Shown here: positions 54,345 through 63,896 of the stretch, one piece after another | Layout: the number at the start of each line of letters is the position of its first letter | How positions within the stretch are numbered: position 1 is the stretch's first letter | The notes under the pieces: generated by a model | Told to the model about the DNA's origin: nothing | Database searches by the model: none | The model's input: only the letters and a program-made list of their open reading frames with translations | Made by a program: the position numbers and the translations under genes | Assembly: GCF_027492855.1 (NCBI RefSeq) | Contig: NZ_JAPUDY010000034.1 | Span: 1 to 64,000, forward strand | Reading direction: 5' to 3' | DNA from: Acidovorax sp. | GTDB lineage: Bacteria; Pseudomonadota; Gammaproteobacteria; Burkholderiales; Burkholderiaceae_C | Length of the DNA: 64,000 bases

Positions 54345-54938
54345 ATGCCCCGTCTGTCGCCACTGCCCCCTGAAACCACACCTGCGCTGAAGGAACACTT
54401 CGACTTCTTCCTCGGCACGCTGGGTTTTACCCCCAACAGCGTGCTGACGATGCAGCGCAAGCCCAAACTGGTGCAGGCGTTTGCCCAACTGAACGGTGCG
54501 GTGATGGACCCTGATGGCGAGGTGGATCTCGGCTTTCGAAGGCTCATCGGCCACGTGGTCAGCAAGGTATCAGGCTGCCTGTATTGCCAGGCGCATACCC
54601 TGCTGGGGGCCAAGAACTTTGGCATCAGCGAGGCCAAGCTGGCCGATGTGTGGACGTATGCGAGCAGCCCGCACTACAGCGAGCGCGAACGCATTGCGCT
54701 CGACTTTGCCCTGGCTGCGGCCAGCCAGCCCAATGCTGTGGATGACGAACAATTCGCCCAACTGCGCAAACATTGGAGCGAAGGCGAGATCGTGGAATTG
54801 CTGGGCGTGGTGGCCATGTTCGCGTTTCTCAACCGCTGGAACGACACCATGGCCACGCCCTTGGAGGCCGCGCCCACCGAGGTTGCCGTCCAGACACTGG
54901 GCGCGCAGGGGTGGACGGCGGGCAAGCACTCCAGCTAG
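54345..54938 (+). CDS. AhpD-like (carboxymuconolactone decarboxylase family) protein
   Basis: 197 residues, helical, with the redox motif GCLYCQAHT (CxxC plus His) of AhpD-like proteins. Probably a peroxidase-associated disulphide oxidoreductase, not a decarboxylase. The region from 54157 to the start is AT-richer and carries its promoter. Single gene. Confidence 0.85.
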   Translation: MPRLSPLPPETTPALKEHFDFFLGTLGFTPNSVLTMQRKPKLVQAFAQLNGAVMDPDGEVDLGFRRLIGHVVSKVSGCLYCQAHTLLGAKNFGISEAKLADVWTYASSPHYSERERIALDFALAAASQPNAVDDEQFAQLRKHWSEGEIVELLGVVAMFAFLNRWNDTMATPLEAAPTEVAVQTLGAQGWTAGKHSS

Positions 54939-54962
54939 CGCAGGGGCGGCGCGGCGCCGTCC

Positions 54963-55211
54963 TCAGTGCGTCACAAACTCATAGGTCACGGCTTCGCTCT
55001 CGACCATGTCCAGCACCTCGTGCAACTCGTCCTCGCTCTCGGTGCTGCTCCACATGTCTTCGGGGTCGGTGGCGAACAGGGGCTCGATGGCGATGTCCAG
55101 AAACTTGCCGTCGGCCATCTGAATCACTGGCGTGCCCTCCGAGGTCTCGACCAGCGCCCAGTCGTCGGGCACCGACATTTCGAGCTGGATGGTGACGTTG
55201 AGCTTTTTCAT
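54963..55211 (-). CDS. Small acidic protein of unknown function
   Basis: 82 residues starting MKKLNVTIQLEMSVPDDW, very acidic towards the C-terminus (FATDPEDMWSSTESEDELHE). The start has an AGGAATT ribosome site. No family recognised; the N-terminal strands suggest a small beta-sheet domain. Downstream of the AHSA1 gene and possibly co-transcribed. Confidence 0.65.
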   Translation of the reverse strand: MKKLNVTIQLEMSVPDDWALVETSEGTPVIQMADGKFLDIAIEPLFATDPEDMWSSTESEDELHEVLDMVESEAVTYEFVTH

Positions 55212-55279
55212 GGTGAATTCCTGGGTTGCGAAGAAAGAAAGGCGGGCAGGGTAACCGAGTTTCGCTGGCCGGGGGCGCA

Positions 55280-55735
55280 TCAACCCGGAATCTCGGGCTC
55301 CACCAGCAGCGCCAGCAACTGCAGCGACTCTTGCCAGCCCAGGTAGCACATCTCGGTAGGGATCACGGCCGGAATACCCGCCTGCACGATGGACACCTCC
55401 GTGCCCACCATCACCTTTTTGAGCGCAATGGTGGTGCGCATCTCTCCGGGCAGGTTGGGGTCGTCGAACCGGTCGGTGTGCACGATGCGCTCGCCGGGCA
55501 CCAGCTCCACATACTCGCCGCCAAACGCATGCGTGCCGCCGCTGCTCAGGTTGGTGAACTGCATGCGGTAGCTGCCGCCCACGCGTGCATCCAGGCTCAG
55601 CACCCGACCGGTAAAGCCGTGGGGCGGCAGCCATTTGCACATCGCGTCGGGGTCCAGAAAGGCGCGGTAGATGCGTTCGGCGGGCGCGCGCAGCACGCGG
55701 TGCAGGGTCACGGTACCGGTGGTGTTTGTAGTCAT
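55280..55735 (-). CDS. SRPBCC/AHSA1-like protein
   Basis: 151 residues. START-like fold typical of the AHSA1 family: VTLHRVLRAPAERIYRAFLD, WLPPHGFTGRV, FGGEYVELVPGERIVHTDRF, GWQESLQLLALLVEP. Binds hydrophobic ligands or acts in stress; function unassigned. Start at 55735 behind AAGGAG. Confidence 0.85.
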   Translation of the reverse strand: MTTNTTGTVTLHRVLRAPAERIYRAFLDPDAMCKWLPPHGFTGRVLSLDARVGGSYRMQFTNLSSGGTHAFGGEYVELVPGERIVHTDRFDDPNLPGEMRTTIALKKVMVGTEVSIVQAGIPAVIPTEMCYLGWQESLQLLALLVEPEIPG

Positions 55736-55854
55736 GGCGGTCTCCTTGGGGGGAATCATGGGTGGCTCACAGAGCGAGCCATGAAACCATATCCGCAAAT
55801 CCCCCTGCGTGCGAGGTGACGGCAGCCTGTTGTGGCCGCAGGCTCAGGCAGTCT

Positions 55855-56172
55855 TCAGGCCGAAACCGTGCGCACCACAAAGCTCTCGCCACCCTGCGCC
55901 CAGGCCAGCAGCCGGTCGATATTGGGGTGCTTGCCAGGGAAGGCCCGCGCATCCGCCACATGCTCTGCATACCACTCCAGCCCCAGCCCGGCCGCCGCAG
56001 GCGTGATGTGCCCGCCATACAGCGCCGCCAGCGCGGCATACACCACCAGCGAGCCCGTCTGGCCAGGCTTGTTCTCAATGGTGGCCAGCACCTGGCCGTC
56101 GGCGCCCAGCAGGTGCAGGGCCGCGAGGTGGCTGGCGGAAGGGAGTTGCTGAAGGCGGTCTGCGAAATTCAT
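55855..56172 (-). CDS. DUF2322 family protein
   Basis: 105 residues: FADRLQQLPSASHLAALHLL, GQTGSLVVYAALA and the tail AEHVADARAFPGKHPNIDRL are those of DUF2322. Function unknown. Soluble, no signal peptide. A family A repeat lies immediately upstream. Confidence 0.85.
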   Translation of the reverse strand: MNFADRLQQLPSASHLAALHLLGADGQVLATIENKPGQTGSLVVYAALAALYGGHITPAAAGLGLEWYAEHVADARAFPGKHPNIDRLLAWAQGGESFVVRTVSA

Positions 56173-56189
56173 GGTGGCTAGGGTATAAA

Positions 56190-56246
56190 TTTGAATGAAA
56201 TTGGCCTCTAGCGCTTGATGAGTAAGCGCTAGCAGCTATGAAAAAA
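56190..56246 (-). repeat. Palindromic repeat family A
   Basis: TTGAATGAAATTGGCCTCTA, then GCGCTTGATGAGTAAGCGC and TAGCAGCTATGAAAAAATG. Near consensus, inverted relative to 25040. Confidence 0.85.
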
Positions 56247-56287
56247 TGAGTAACCTCTGATGTTACGGGATCGACGGGAGGCGCGTA

Positions 56288-56617
56288 TCACGCCTGCCAC
56301 ACCCCAAACCCCGCCGAGCGCAGGTCGATGCCGATCTCGATCTCCCGGTCCACCGCCTCTTCGTAGCCCATGGGGTTGAAGCCCTCGTACAAATCGGGCA
56401 GCAGCCGCAGGCCGTACTGCGTCACAAACCGGTTGGCCTGGATGCCCGCCTTGTGCTTGTCAAACCGCACATCCGGGTCCAGGCCGGTCATGCCGACATA
56501 CACGCAGGGTTTGCCGTCGATGTAGCCGGGGTTGTTCTTGCGAAAGCGCGGCTCGTTCAGCACGTCTTTGGAGAGTTCGATGACATAAACGTGGTGATGG
56601 GGCTTTCGGCGGCGCAT
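56288..56617 (-). CDS. GIY-YIG-like small protein
   Basis: 109 residues. The GIY-YIG fold signature appears as HVYVIEL then CVYVGMTGLDPDVRFDKH, with a conserved Arg and His-x-x-G. It is short, with no added DNA-binding domain, as in many stand-alone GIY-YIG proteins of unknown role. Whether it is an active nuclease is uncertain. Confidence 0.7.
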   Translation of the reverse strand: MRRRKPHHHVYVIELSKDVLNEPRFRKNNPGYIDGKPCVYVGMTGLDPDVRFDKHKAGIQANRFVTQYGLRLLPDLYEGFNPMGYEEAVDREIEIGIDLRSAGFGVWQA

Positions 56618-56638
56618 GGAGTGTTCTTTAGAAAAATG

Positions 56639-56687
56639 GCGCTACCGCAAGTGGAACAAGCGCAAGCAGCTACGAAAGATATAGCGA
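56639..56687 (-). repeat. Divergent family A repeat
   Basis: AACAAGCGCAAGCAGCTACG and AAGATATAGCG; only one arm of the palindrome is well kept. Upstream of the GIY-YIG gene. Confidence 0.5.
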
Positions 56688-56765
56688 GGCGCACGCATCG
56701 ATCAGCGCGAGGAGCCAGGCGCACTCATAAACGCCATCCCATCGGCTTGGGACCGTGGTTTTTCG

Positions 56766-56869
56766 ATTCCATTTCCAAATCATTTGTCGTCTCTAGGCGC
56801 GAAGCCACGGGCAGTGCTGCAGTACGACAAGGCGAAACAACAACGACATGGATGATTTAGAAATGGAAT
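56766..56869. repeat. Long inverted repeat with 18-base arms
   Basis: ATTCCATTTCCAAATCAT (56766-56783) pairs with ATGATTTAGAAATGGAAT (56852-56869) with one mismatch. The inner sequence has TGTCGT/ACGACA. It directly follows the stop codon of the next gene on the minus strand. Confidence 0.7.
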
Positions 56870-57186
56870 TACAGCGCGCTTCCCAGCGCCCCCAGAAGCC
56901 GCGCACTCACCTCGGCGGCATCGGGCGTGGCGAACTGCATGTTGTGCTGCTCCGTCAGCGGGCCGTGGCCGGGTTCCATGCCACCGGCAGTGCTGTAGCC
57001 CATGGCCTTGAACTTCCAGGCCCCGCCCACCTTTTTGAGCGAGCCAACATGCGCCCCATTGGCCGTGTGCACCGCCACCACCGCGGCGTTGATGGGCAAC
57101 AACTGTAAGGGGCCGACCACCGGGCCGGGTGGCACATGGGCGAAGGTGGGTGTGAAGGGAGGCGTCAAGGGCTGAGGCAGAGGCAT
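56869..57186 (-). CDS. Small protein of unknown function
   Basis: 105 residues. A Pro-rich N-terminus (PLPQPLTPPFTPTFAHVPPG) precedes a small globular part with a repeated 'GSLKKVGGAWKFKAMG' type beta-strand pattern. No family recognised. The stop codon overlaps a long inverted repeat. Coding status is supported by composition and a proper start, but is less certain than for other genes. Confidence 0.55.
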   Translation of the reverse strand: MPLPQPLTPPFTPTFAHVPPGPVVGPLQLLPINAAVVAVHTANGAHVGSLKKVGGAWKFKAMGYSTAGGMEPGHGPLTEQHNMQFATPDAAEVSARLLGALGSAL

Positions 57187-57362
57187 GGCGTTGTTTGTAT
57201 CTCAAAAGCGGGGCGCCCACCGCCCAATGCCACGCTGCCTCCGGGCCTTGCCATGAACGATGACGCACCGTAGGCCACAGTTGCGGTACGTGGTGTGCGG
57301 ATTCATGGGGCCGCATGGGCTGGCGGGCTTCAAGTAGGCAGGCAGCGATTGAGCATTAAATC

Positions 57363-57412
57363 AGGCGCTTGCGCATGATTAGAAAGTGCTACTAGCTATT
57401 AAAAACGTAGCG
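57363..57412 (-). repeat. Divergent family A repeat
   Basis: AGGCGCTTGCGCATGATTAG, then AAAGTGCTACTAGCTATT and AAAAACGTAGCG. Lies downstream of the DUF924 gene's stop. Confidence 0.6.
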
Positions 57413-57428
57413 AAAACAGTTCAAAATG

Positions 57429-57968
57429 TTAGAACGACGACCCAGGCTCGTTCAAAAACATCCGCTCCTGCGGCGTGGATGTGCGGCCCAAAACGGCGTT
57501 GCGGTGCGGGTAGCGGCCAAAGCGGTCGATGATGGCCTTGTGGCGCAGCTCAAAGTCCAGATTGCCCTCCATGCCCGGCTGCGAGAACAGTGCGACGGCT
57601 TGTTCGTGGACCAGCGCCGATTCACTGTGCATATAGGGCATGTAGGCAAAGATGCGCTGCGCCGTGGGCAGGCTGCGGTCTTGCCCGCTGGCCACCAGCT
57701 CTTGCGCCAGCGCCAGGGCCAAGGCGTCTTGCGCAAAGGCGCGGGGCGTGTCGCGCCACACATTGCGCGAGAACTGGTCCAGCACAAGGATTTCTGCCAA
57801 CCGACCTTCTGCAGTCGTGCGCCACGCATACAACTCGCACCGTGCCGCTGCATCCAGCGTGTCGCCAAAGCGGGTGCGGATGGTTTCGTCCAGTGCGGTG
57901 TCTTTGGCGAAGTGCTGCTTGGGGGTGAGTTCTTCGAACCAGAATTGAAGGATGGGTTGGGGTTGCAT
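57429..57968 (-). CDS. DUF924 family protein
   Basis: 179 residues: ILQFWFEELTPKQHFAKD, LVLDQFSRNVWRDTPRAFAQ and YMPYMHSESALVHEQAV are the conserved DUF924 segments (all-helical, TPR-like). Function unknown. A short, deleted copy of the same gene lies ~570 bp upstream at 58534, with the toxin-antitoxin pair between. Confidence 0.9.
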   Translation of the reverse strand: MQPQPILQFWFEELTPKQHFAKDTALDETIRTRFGDTLDAAARCELYAWRTTAEGRLAEILVLDQFSRNVWRDTPRAFAQDALALALAQELVASGQDRSLPTAQRIFAYMPYMHSESALVHEQAVALFSQPGMEGNLDFELRHKAIIDRFGRYPHRNAVLGRTSTPQERMFLNEPGSSF

Positions 57969-57978
57969 GGGGAGAGCT

Positions 57979-58293
57979 TCAATGCTGTTCTGGCTCCGAA
58001 CTAAACCTTGCTGTCCAGTATCCCGGCTTGCGGTGCAAATGCGCCACGGCGATGACGATGACTTCCTGCCCCTCCTCCACTGCGTAGACCACGCCGTACG
58101 GGAAGCGTTTCAATCTGCAACGGCGGGTGTTTGTACTCAGCGGATGCCACGCTGTGGGGTACTGCTGTATCAGACCAAAGGAATGGACAACCTCGGCCAA
58201 AAAACGCTCTCCCAAACCATCCGCCTGCAGCGCGTACCACTCGTAGGCTTCGTCAAGCTCGATTTGTGCTTCACGCAGAAGCTTGAAATTCAT
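57979..58293 (-). CDS. RelE/ParE-superfamily toxin
   Basis: 104 residues: AQIELDEAYEWYALQADGLG, RFLAEVVHSF, RRCRLKRFPYGVVYAVEEGQ and VIAVAHLHRKPGYW, the usual RelE/ParE fold with the C-terminal basic-aromatic end. Likely a ribosome-dependent mRNA interferase or gyrase poison. Its start overlaps the antitoxin gene's stop by 4 nt (ATGA), the normal TA arrangement, with the antitoxin gene first. Confidence 0.9.
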   Translation of the reverse strand: MNFKLLREAQIELDEAYEWYALQADGLGERFLAEVVHSFGLIQQYPTAWHPLSTNTRRCRLKRFPYGVVYAVEEGQEVIVIAVAHLHRKPGYWTARFSSEPEQH

Positions 58294-58508
58294 GGCAACT
58301 TGTACTTGGCCATAACTTCCGACAAGGGGACGGCCTTGACTTGTCCAGTGCGGTACGCGGCAAGGCGCTTTTCGGCTTCGGCGGCCCAAAGCGCATCCAT
58401 GGCGGTGTCGGGTGCATCAAGACCCTGAAGAATTTCTTCTACCAGCGCGATGCGTTCCAGGGCAGGCAGTTGTGCAATTTGCTGTTGCAGGGCTTGGGTG
58501 TTGTGCAT
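58290..58508 (-). CDS. Addiction-module antitoxin
   Basis: 72 residues, helical: ALQQQIAQLPALERIALVEE and DALWAAEAEKRLAAYRTGQV. Matches the short 'putative addiction module component' antitoxins (sequence of the TIGR02574 type) that pair with RelE/ParE toxins. It precedes and overlaps the toxin gene. It would neutralise the toxin and probably autoregulate the operon. Confidence 0.88.
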   Translation of the reverse strand: MHNTQALQQQIAQLPALERIALVEEILQGLDAPDTAMDALWAAEAEKRLAAYRTGQVKAVPLSEVMAKYKLP

Positions 58509-58533
58509 GACTGCTCCTTACGGAAGGGTTACT

Positions 58534-58638
58534 TTACTGCGCAAGCGCGTCCTGCGCAAAGGCGCGCGGCGTGTCGCCAAACCGCGCACGGATGGTTTTG
58601 TCCAGCGCGGCGTCTTTGACGAAGTGCTGCTTGGAGGT
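58534..58638 (-). pseudogene. Remnant of a DUF924 gene with an internal deletion
   Basis: Minus-strand translation gives SKQHFVKDAALDKTIRARFG, matching PKQHFAKDTALDETIRTRFG of the intact gene at 57429-57968, and then jumps in frame from FGDT to PRAFAQDALAQ before a stop. In the intact gene these pieces are ~35 codons apart and both junctions have a GTGTCGC (minus: GCGACAC) sequence, suggesting deletion between short direct repeats. No start codon or C-terminus remains. Confidence 0.85.
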
Positions 58639-58742
58639 TAGCTAAGGATTGTGAGCGAGTCGATTGTGAGTCGACCACCGCTTTGAGGAATGGCGCTCGT
58701 CGGCAGCTCAGGACTCAAAGCCGCCAGCGGCCTAAAAGTAAA

Positions 58743-58777
58743 GGCCAGCAAACCTCAAAATCTGCTGGCCCTTTTTT
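58743..58777. terminator. Bidirectional terminator between the DUF924 remnant and glnS
   Basis: GGCCAGCA (58743-58750) pairs with TGCTGGCC (58763-58770), followed by CTTTTTTC on the plus strand. On the minus strand the same stem is followed by TTTACTTTT, so it can end glnS transcription. Confidence 0.7.
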
Positions 58778-58792
58778 CTTATTCAAGGGAAA

Positions 58793-60616
<1,824 letters not shown>

Positions 60617-60787
60617 CCAGCCATTTTAGGCGGCGGTTTCGTGATGCATTACGCATTGAAACGAGCGCGTATACGTTCAGACACAACGTAAAGACACTTT
60701 TGTGCCATCCTTTTGGCTACTTGGTGCGTTATGTACCGGTGAGGCGGGTCCGTTTGGCTGGCTGCCTTCACTCACAAGGAGATTTCC

Positions 60788-61141
60788 ATGACGATAACCC
60801 GTTCTATCCGTGCCATGGCCGCCTCGGCTGGCGTGGCGCTGGCCCTGTTGGCCGGTGCTGGCGCTGCCCAGGCCCGTGACGTCCATTGGTCGGTGGGTGT
60901 TGGCGTGCCCGGCGTGGTGATCGGCGCCAGCAATGGCTACTATGCGCCCGCCCCGGTGTACGTGGCGCCGCCCCCTCCGGTGTATTACGCGCCCCCCCGG
61001 CCCGTGTACTACAACGCCCCTCCGGTGTACTACTCGCCACCACCGCCCGTGTACTACGGCGGCTATGGCTACCGGCATCGCCACCATGGTTACAGGCACG
61101 GCCGTGGTTATGGTGGTCGCCACTGGGACCGCGACGACTAG
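60788..61141 (+). CDS. Secreted PXPV/Tyr-Pro-rich repeat protein
   Basis: 117 residues: signal peptide (GVALALLAGAGAAQA) then repeats of the type VYYxPPPPVYY and a His/Arg/Gly-rich C-terminus (YRHRHHGYRHGRGYGGRHW). These 'PXPV repeat' proteins are common in Burkholderiales and are of unknown function. Ribosome site AAGGAG. It may be a small outer-surface or periplasmic protein. Followed by a terminator. Confidence 0.85.
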   Translation: MTITRSIRAMAASAGVALALLAGAGAAQARDVHWSVGVGVPGVVIGASNGYYAPAPVYVAPPPPVYYAPPRPVYYNAPPVYYSPPPPVYYGGYGYRHRHHGYRHGRGYGGRHWDRDD

Positions 61142-61216
61142 CCCGCCTGGCTGATCGGCCACCAACCTCTTGGGCGCGAGTCGCTCACAGGCAGCGTTGC
61201 ACAGGCTGCCTTTTAC

Positions 61217-61242
61217 AGCGGTCCCTCGGGGCCGCTTTTTTA
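61217..61242 (+). terminator. Terminator after the PXPV gene
   Basis: AGCGG (61217-61221) pairs with CCGCT (61232-61236) through an inner TCC/GGG stem, followed by TTTTTT. Confidence 0.6.
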
Positions 61243-61304
61243 TGGGGCACGCATAATCGCGCACTCGGGTCCGCCGGTGTGGCGGGCGCTCAGCCCGGAG
61301 AAGC

Positions 61305-61790
61305 ATGTTGTCTGCAAAAAAAACCGTTTTTGTCCTCAATGGCCCCAACCTGAACCTGCTGGGCACGCGCGAGCCCGCCGTGTATGGCGCCGCCACGCTG
61401 GCCGATGTGGAAAAGCTCTGCGCTGACGCCTGCCAGCGCCACGGTTTTGCGCTGCGGTTTCACCAAAGCAACCACGAGGGCGCGCTGGTGGACTGGATCC
61501 ATGAGGCGGGGCGCCTGCACGCAGCGGGCGAGTTGGCGGGCGTGGTGATCAACGCCGGGGCCTACACCCACACCAGCATTGCCCTGCACGATGCCACCAA
61601 GGGCACGGGCATCACGCTGATCGAGCTGCACATCAGCAACGTGCATGCGCGTGAGGCGTTCCGCCACCACTCCTACATGGCGGCGGCGGCCAAGGCGGTG
61701 ATGTGTGGCTTTGGCGTGCTGGGCTACGGCCTGGCCATCGACGGCCTGGCGCAGTTGCTGGCGGCGCAGCAGCAGCAGCCAGCAGCCTGA
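61305..61790 (+). CDS. aroQ: Type II 3-dehydroquinate dehydratase
   Basis: 161 residues: [53 protein letters not shown] and [18 protein letters not shown] are the conserved AroQ segments including the catalytic Tyr and His. Works in the shikimate pathway. A second aroQ near accB is common in this family (knowledge, not visible). Ribosome site GGAGAAGC. Confidence 0.95.
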   Translation: MLSAKKTVFVLNGPNLNLLGTREPAVYGAATLADVEKLCADACQRHGFALRFHQSNHEGALVDWIHEAGRLHAAGELAGVVINAGAYTHTSIALHDATKGTGITLIELHISNVHAREAFRHHSYMAAAAKAVMCGFGVLGYGLAIDGLAQLLAAQQQQPAA

Positions 61791-61803
61791 TCGAGCACCC
61801 AGC

Positions 61804-62217
61804 ATGGCCCTTGTGCCCCTTTTGGTGCCCGAGGCCGAGGTGGAGATCACCGCCATGCGCGCCCAGGGCGCGGGCGGGCAAAACGTCAACAAGGTGTCGA
61901 GCGCCGTGCACCTGCGCTTTGACGTGGCGGCATCGTCGTTGCCCGAGGGTGTGAAGGAGCGCCTGCTGGCCCTGCGCGACACCCGCATCACACAAGAGGG
62001 CGTGGTGGTCATCAAGGCCCAGCAATACCGCAGCCAGGAGCAAAACCGCGCCGATGCGCTGGAGCGCCTGACCGCGCTGGTCAACACCGTGGCCGTGCCG
62101 CCCCGCGTGCGCCGTGCCACCAAGCCCACCTATGGCTCGCAGCAGCGGCGGCTGCAAGGCAAAACCCAGCGCAGCGAGACCAAGGCGTTGCGAGGCCGGG
62201 TGCGCGACGGCTCCTGA
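61804..62217 (+). CDS. arfB: Peptidyl-tRNA hydrolase ArfB (ribosome rescue)
   Basis: 137 residues. GAGGQNVNKV is the GGQ motif of class I release factors; the C-terminal tail is basic (KPTYGSQQRRLQGKTQRSETK) as needed for binding in the empty mRNA channel. Rescues ribosomes stalled on non-stop mRNA. Starts 13 bp after the aroQ stop and is probably co-transcribed. Confidence 0.92.
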   Translation: MALVPLLVPEAEVEITAMRAQGAGGQNVNKVSSAVHLRFDVAASSLPEGVKERLLALRDTRITQEGVVVIKAQQYRSQEQNRADALERLTALVNTVAVPPRVRRATKPTYGSQQRRLQGKTQRSETKALRGRVRDGS

Positions 62218-62334
62218 AACCGGTATCTTTTGGCGCCATATTGGCATTACTGGCGGAACAATCAGTCCGATTAGATGGGCTTTGTCTCGTCGATCGACAG
62301 TTCTACAGTCAAGGCATTCACCGAAGGAGTCGCC

Positions 62335-63186
62335 ATGTCTGCCACTGTTTCCACCTCTGCCCCCGTCACCACGGCGCCTGTTGTGCCAGAAGCCCTGGTG
62401 CCCGCGCTGTTCGTATCGCACGGCGCGCCGCTGTTTGCGCTGGATGCGGGCACCACCGGCCCAGCGCTCACGCAGTGGGGCACCAGCCTTCGGGCGCAAT
62501 ACCCCGGTCTGCGCGGCGTGGTCGTCATGTCGCCGCACTGGATGGCGCGCTCGGCGCAGGTGATGACCGGGCCGCAGCCTGCCACCTGGCACGACTTTGG
62601 CGGGTTTCCGCCTGCGCTGTACCAATTGCAGTACCCCGCCCCCGGCTCGCCCGCGCTGGCGCAAGAGGTGCTGGGCCTGCTGCAGGCGGCGGGCGTGGCC
62701 GCCCAGGGCGATGCCGCGCGCCCCTTTGACCATGGCGCCTGGGTGCCGCTGATGCATTTGTTCCCTGAGGCCGATGTGCCCGTGGTGCAAGTGGCCTTGC
62801 CTGTGGGTGCGGGTCCGGCCGAGGTGTATGCGTTGGGCGCCGCCTTGCGCGGCCTGCGCAGCCAGGGCGTGCTGGTGTTGGGCTCGGGCAGCATGACGCA
62901 CAACCTGGCCGAGTTTTTTGGTGGCGAGCGCGCACCCGCGCCCTATGTGCTGGAGTTCAGCCGCTGGATCGAGGATGCGCTGGCGCGCGGCGACATGAAG
63001 GCGCTGCTCAACTACCGCAGCCAGGCCCCGCACGCCCTCCGCGCGCACCCCACCGAAGACCACTTTCTGCCCATCTTCTTTGCGCTGGGCGCGGCGGGCG
63101 ACGACCTGCATGCCGACTACTTGAGCCGCGAGGTGATGTACAGCATGCTGTCGATGGATGCATTTGCGCTGCATCCCGTGCATTGA
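62335..63186 (+). CDS. DODA-type extradiol dioxygenase family protein (YgiD-like)
   Basis: 283 residues from ATG 62335 behind AAGGAG. LigB/YgiD-type features: VPALFVSHGAPLFAL, VVVMSPHW, ARPFDHGAWVPLMHLFP and VLVLGSGSMTHNL carry the metal-binding His residues. The family opens catechol rings, for example 4,5-DOPA. The C-terminal HFLPIFFALGAAGDD is typical. Its stop is ~40 bp before the esterase start. Confidence 0.88.
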   Translation: MSATVSTSAPVTTAPVVPEALVPALFVSHGAPLFALDAGTTGPALTQWGTSLRAQYPGLRGVVVMSPHWMARSAQVMTGPQPATWHDFGGFPPALYQLQYPAPGSPALAQEVLGLLQAAGVAAQGDAARPFDHGAWVPLMHLFPEADVPVVQVALPVGAGPAEVYALGAALRGLRSQGVLVLGSGSMTHNLAEFFGGERAPAPYVLEFSRWIEDALARGDMKALLNYRSQAPHALRAHPTEDHFLPIFFALGAAGDDLHADYLSREVMYSMLSMDAFALHPVH

Positions 63187-63189
63187 GCC

Positions 63190-63226
63190 TTTTTATCAAT
63201 AAAAACTGCCTCTGGCGCTTATATAT
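63190..63226 (-). repeat. Truncated family A repeat
   Basis: TTTTTATCAATAAAAACTGC and CTCTGGCGCTTATATA match one arm and flank of the family. The esterase start codon begins at its edge. Confidence 0.5.
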
Positions 63227-63896
63227 GCTTCATCTACCGCTCACTTTTTTGCAGCGACCTGCGGCCGCAAACACTCCCCGCCCCTGGCTGCTGGTGCTGA
63301 TGCACGGCGTGGGCAGCAACGAGCAGGACCTGTTCAGCCTGGCGCCGCAGATCCCTGGGCGTTTTCATGTGCTCAGCCTGCGCGCGCCGTATCGCATGGG
63401 GCCGGGCGCGCATGCCTGGTTTGACTTTTCTATCGAGCCCAATGGCGAGCGCACCATCAACGAGCCGCAAGAGGCCCAAAGCCGCGCCCTGGTGGCACAG
63501 GCCGTTGAGTCTGCCGCCGAGCAACTGGGCATTCCGCCCGAGCGCGTGGTGGTGGGCGGCTTCAGCCAGGGCGGCATCATGGCGCTGTCGCTGCTGCTGA
63601 CCCGGCCCGCGCTGCTGCAGGCGGGCCTGGTGTGGCACAGCCGCCTGTTGCCGCAGGTGGTGCCGCTCACGGCGCCTGCCGATGCGCTGCGCGGCAAACA
63701 ACTGTGGCTCAGCCACGGCACACAGGACAACGTGATCCCGCTGGCCAGCGCGCAGGCCATTGCGCGCCACATGGCGCCCCTGCCGGTGACGGTGGCGTAC
63801 CACGAGTTCCCCGGCGCGCACGAGATCCGGCCGGCGGAGCTGGCGGCCACGGTGGCCTGGCTGGAGGCGCTGTCGGCCACGCCCACGGCGTTTTGA
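63225..63896 (+). CDS. Alpha/beta hydrolase (carboxylesterase/phospholipase type)
   Basis: 223 residues from ATG 63225. Features: LVLMHGVGSNEQDL (oxyanion region), VVGGFSQGGIMAL (nucleophile Ser), LWLSHGTQDNVIPLA (Asp) and PGAHEIRPAE (His). It matches the YpfH/carboxylesterase group that hydrolyses short esters; substrate unknown. The start codon lies beside a truncated family A repeat, so its leader comes from repeat DNA. Confidence 0.88.
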   Translation: MLHLPLTFLQRPAAANTPRPWLLVLMHGVGSNEQDLFSLAPQIPGRFHVLSLRAPYRMGPGAHAWFDFSIEPNGERTINEPQEAQSRALVAQAVESAAEQLGIPPERVVVGGFSQGGIMALSLLLTRPALLQAGLVWHSRLLPQVVPLTAPADALRGKQLWLSHGTQDNVIPLASAQAIARHMAPLPVTVAYHEFPGAHEIRPAELAATVAWLEALSATPTAF

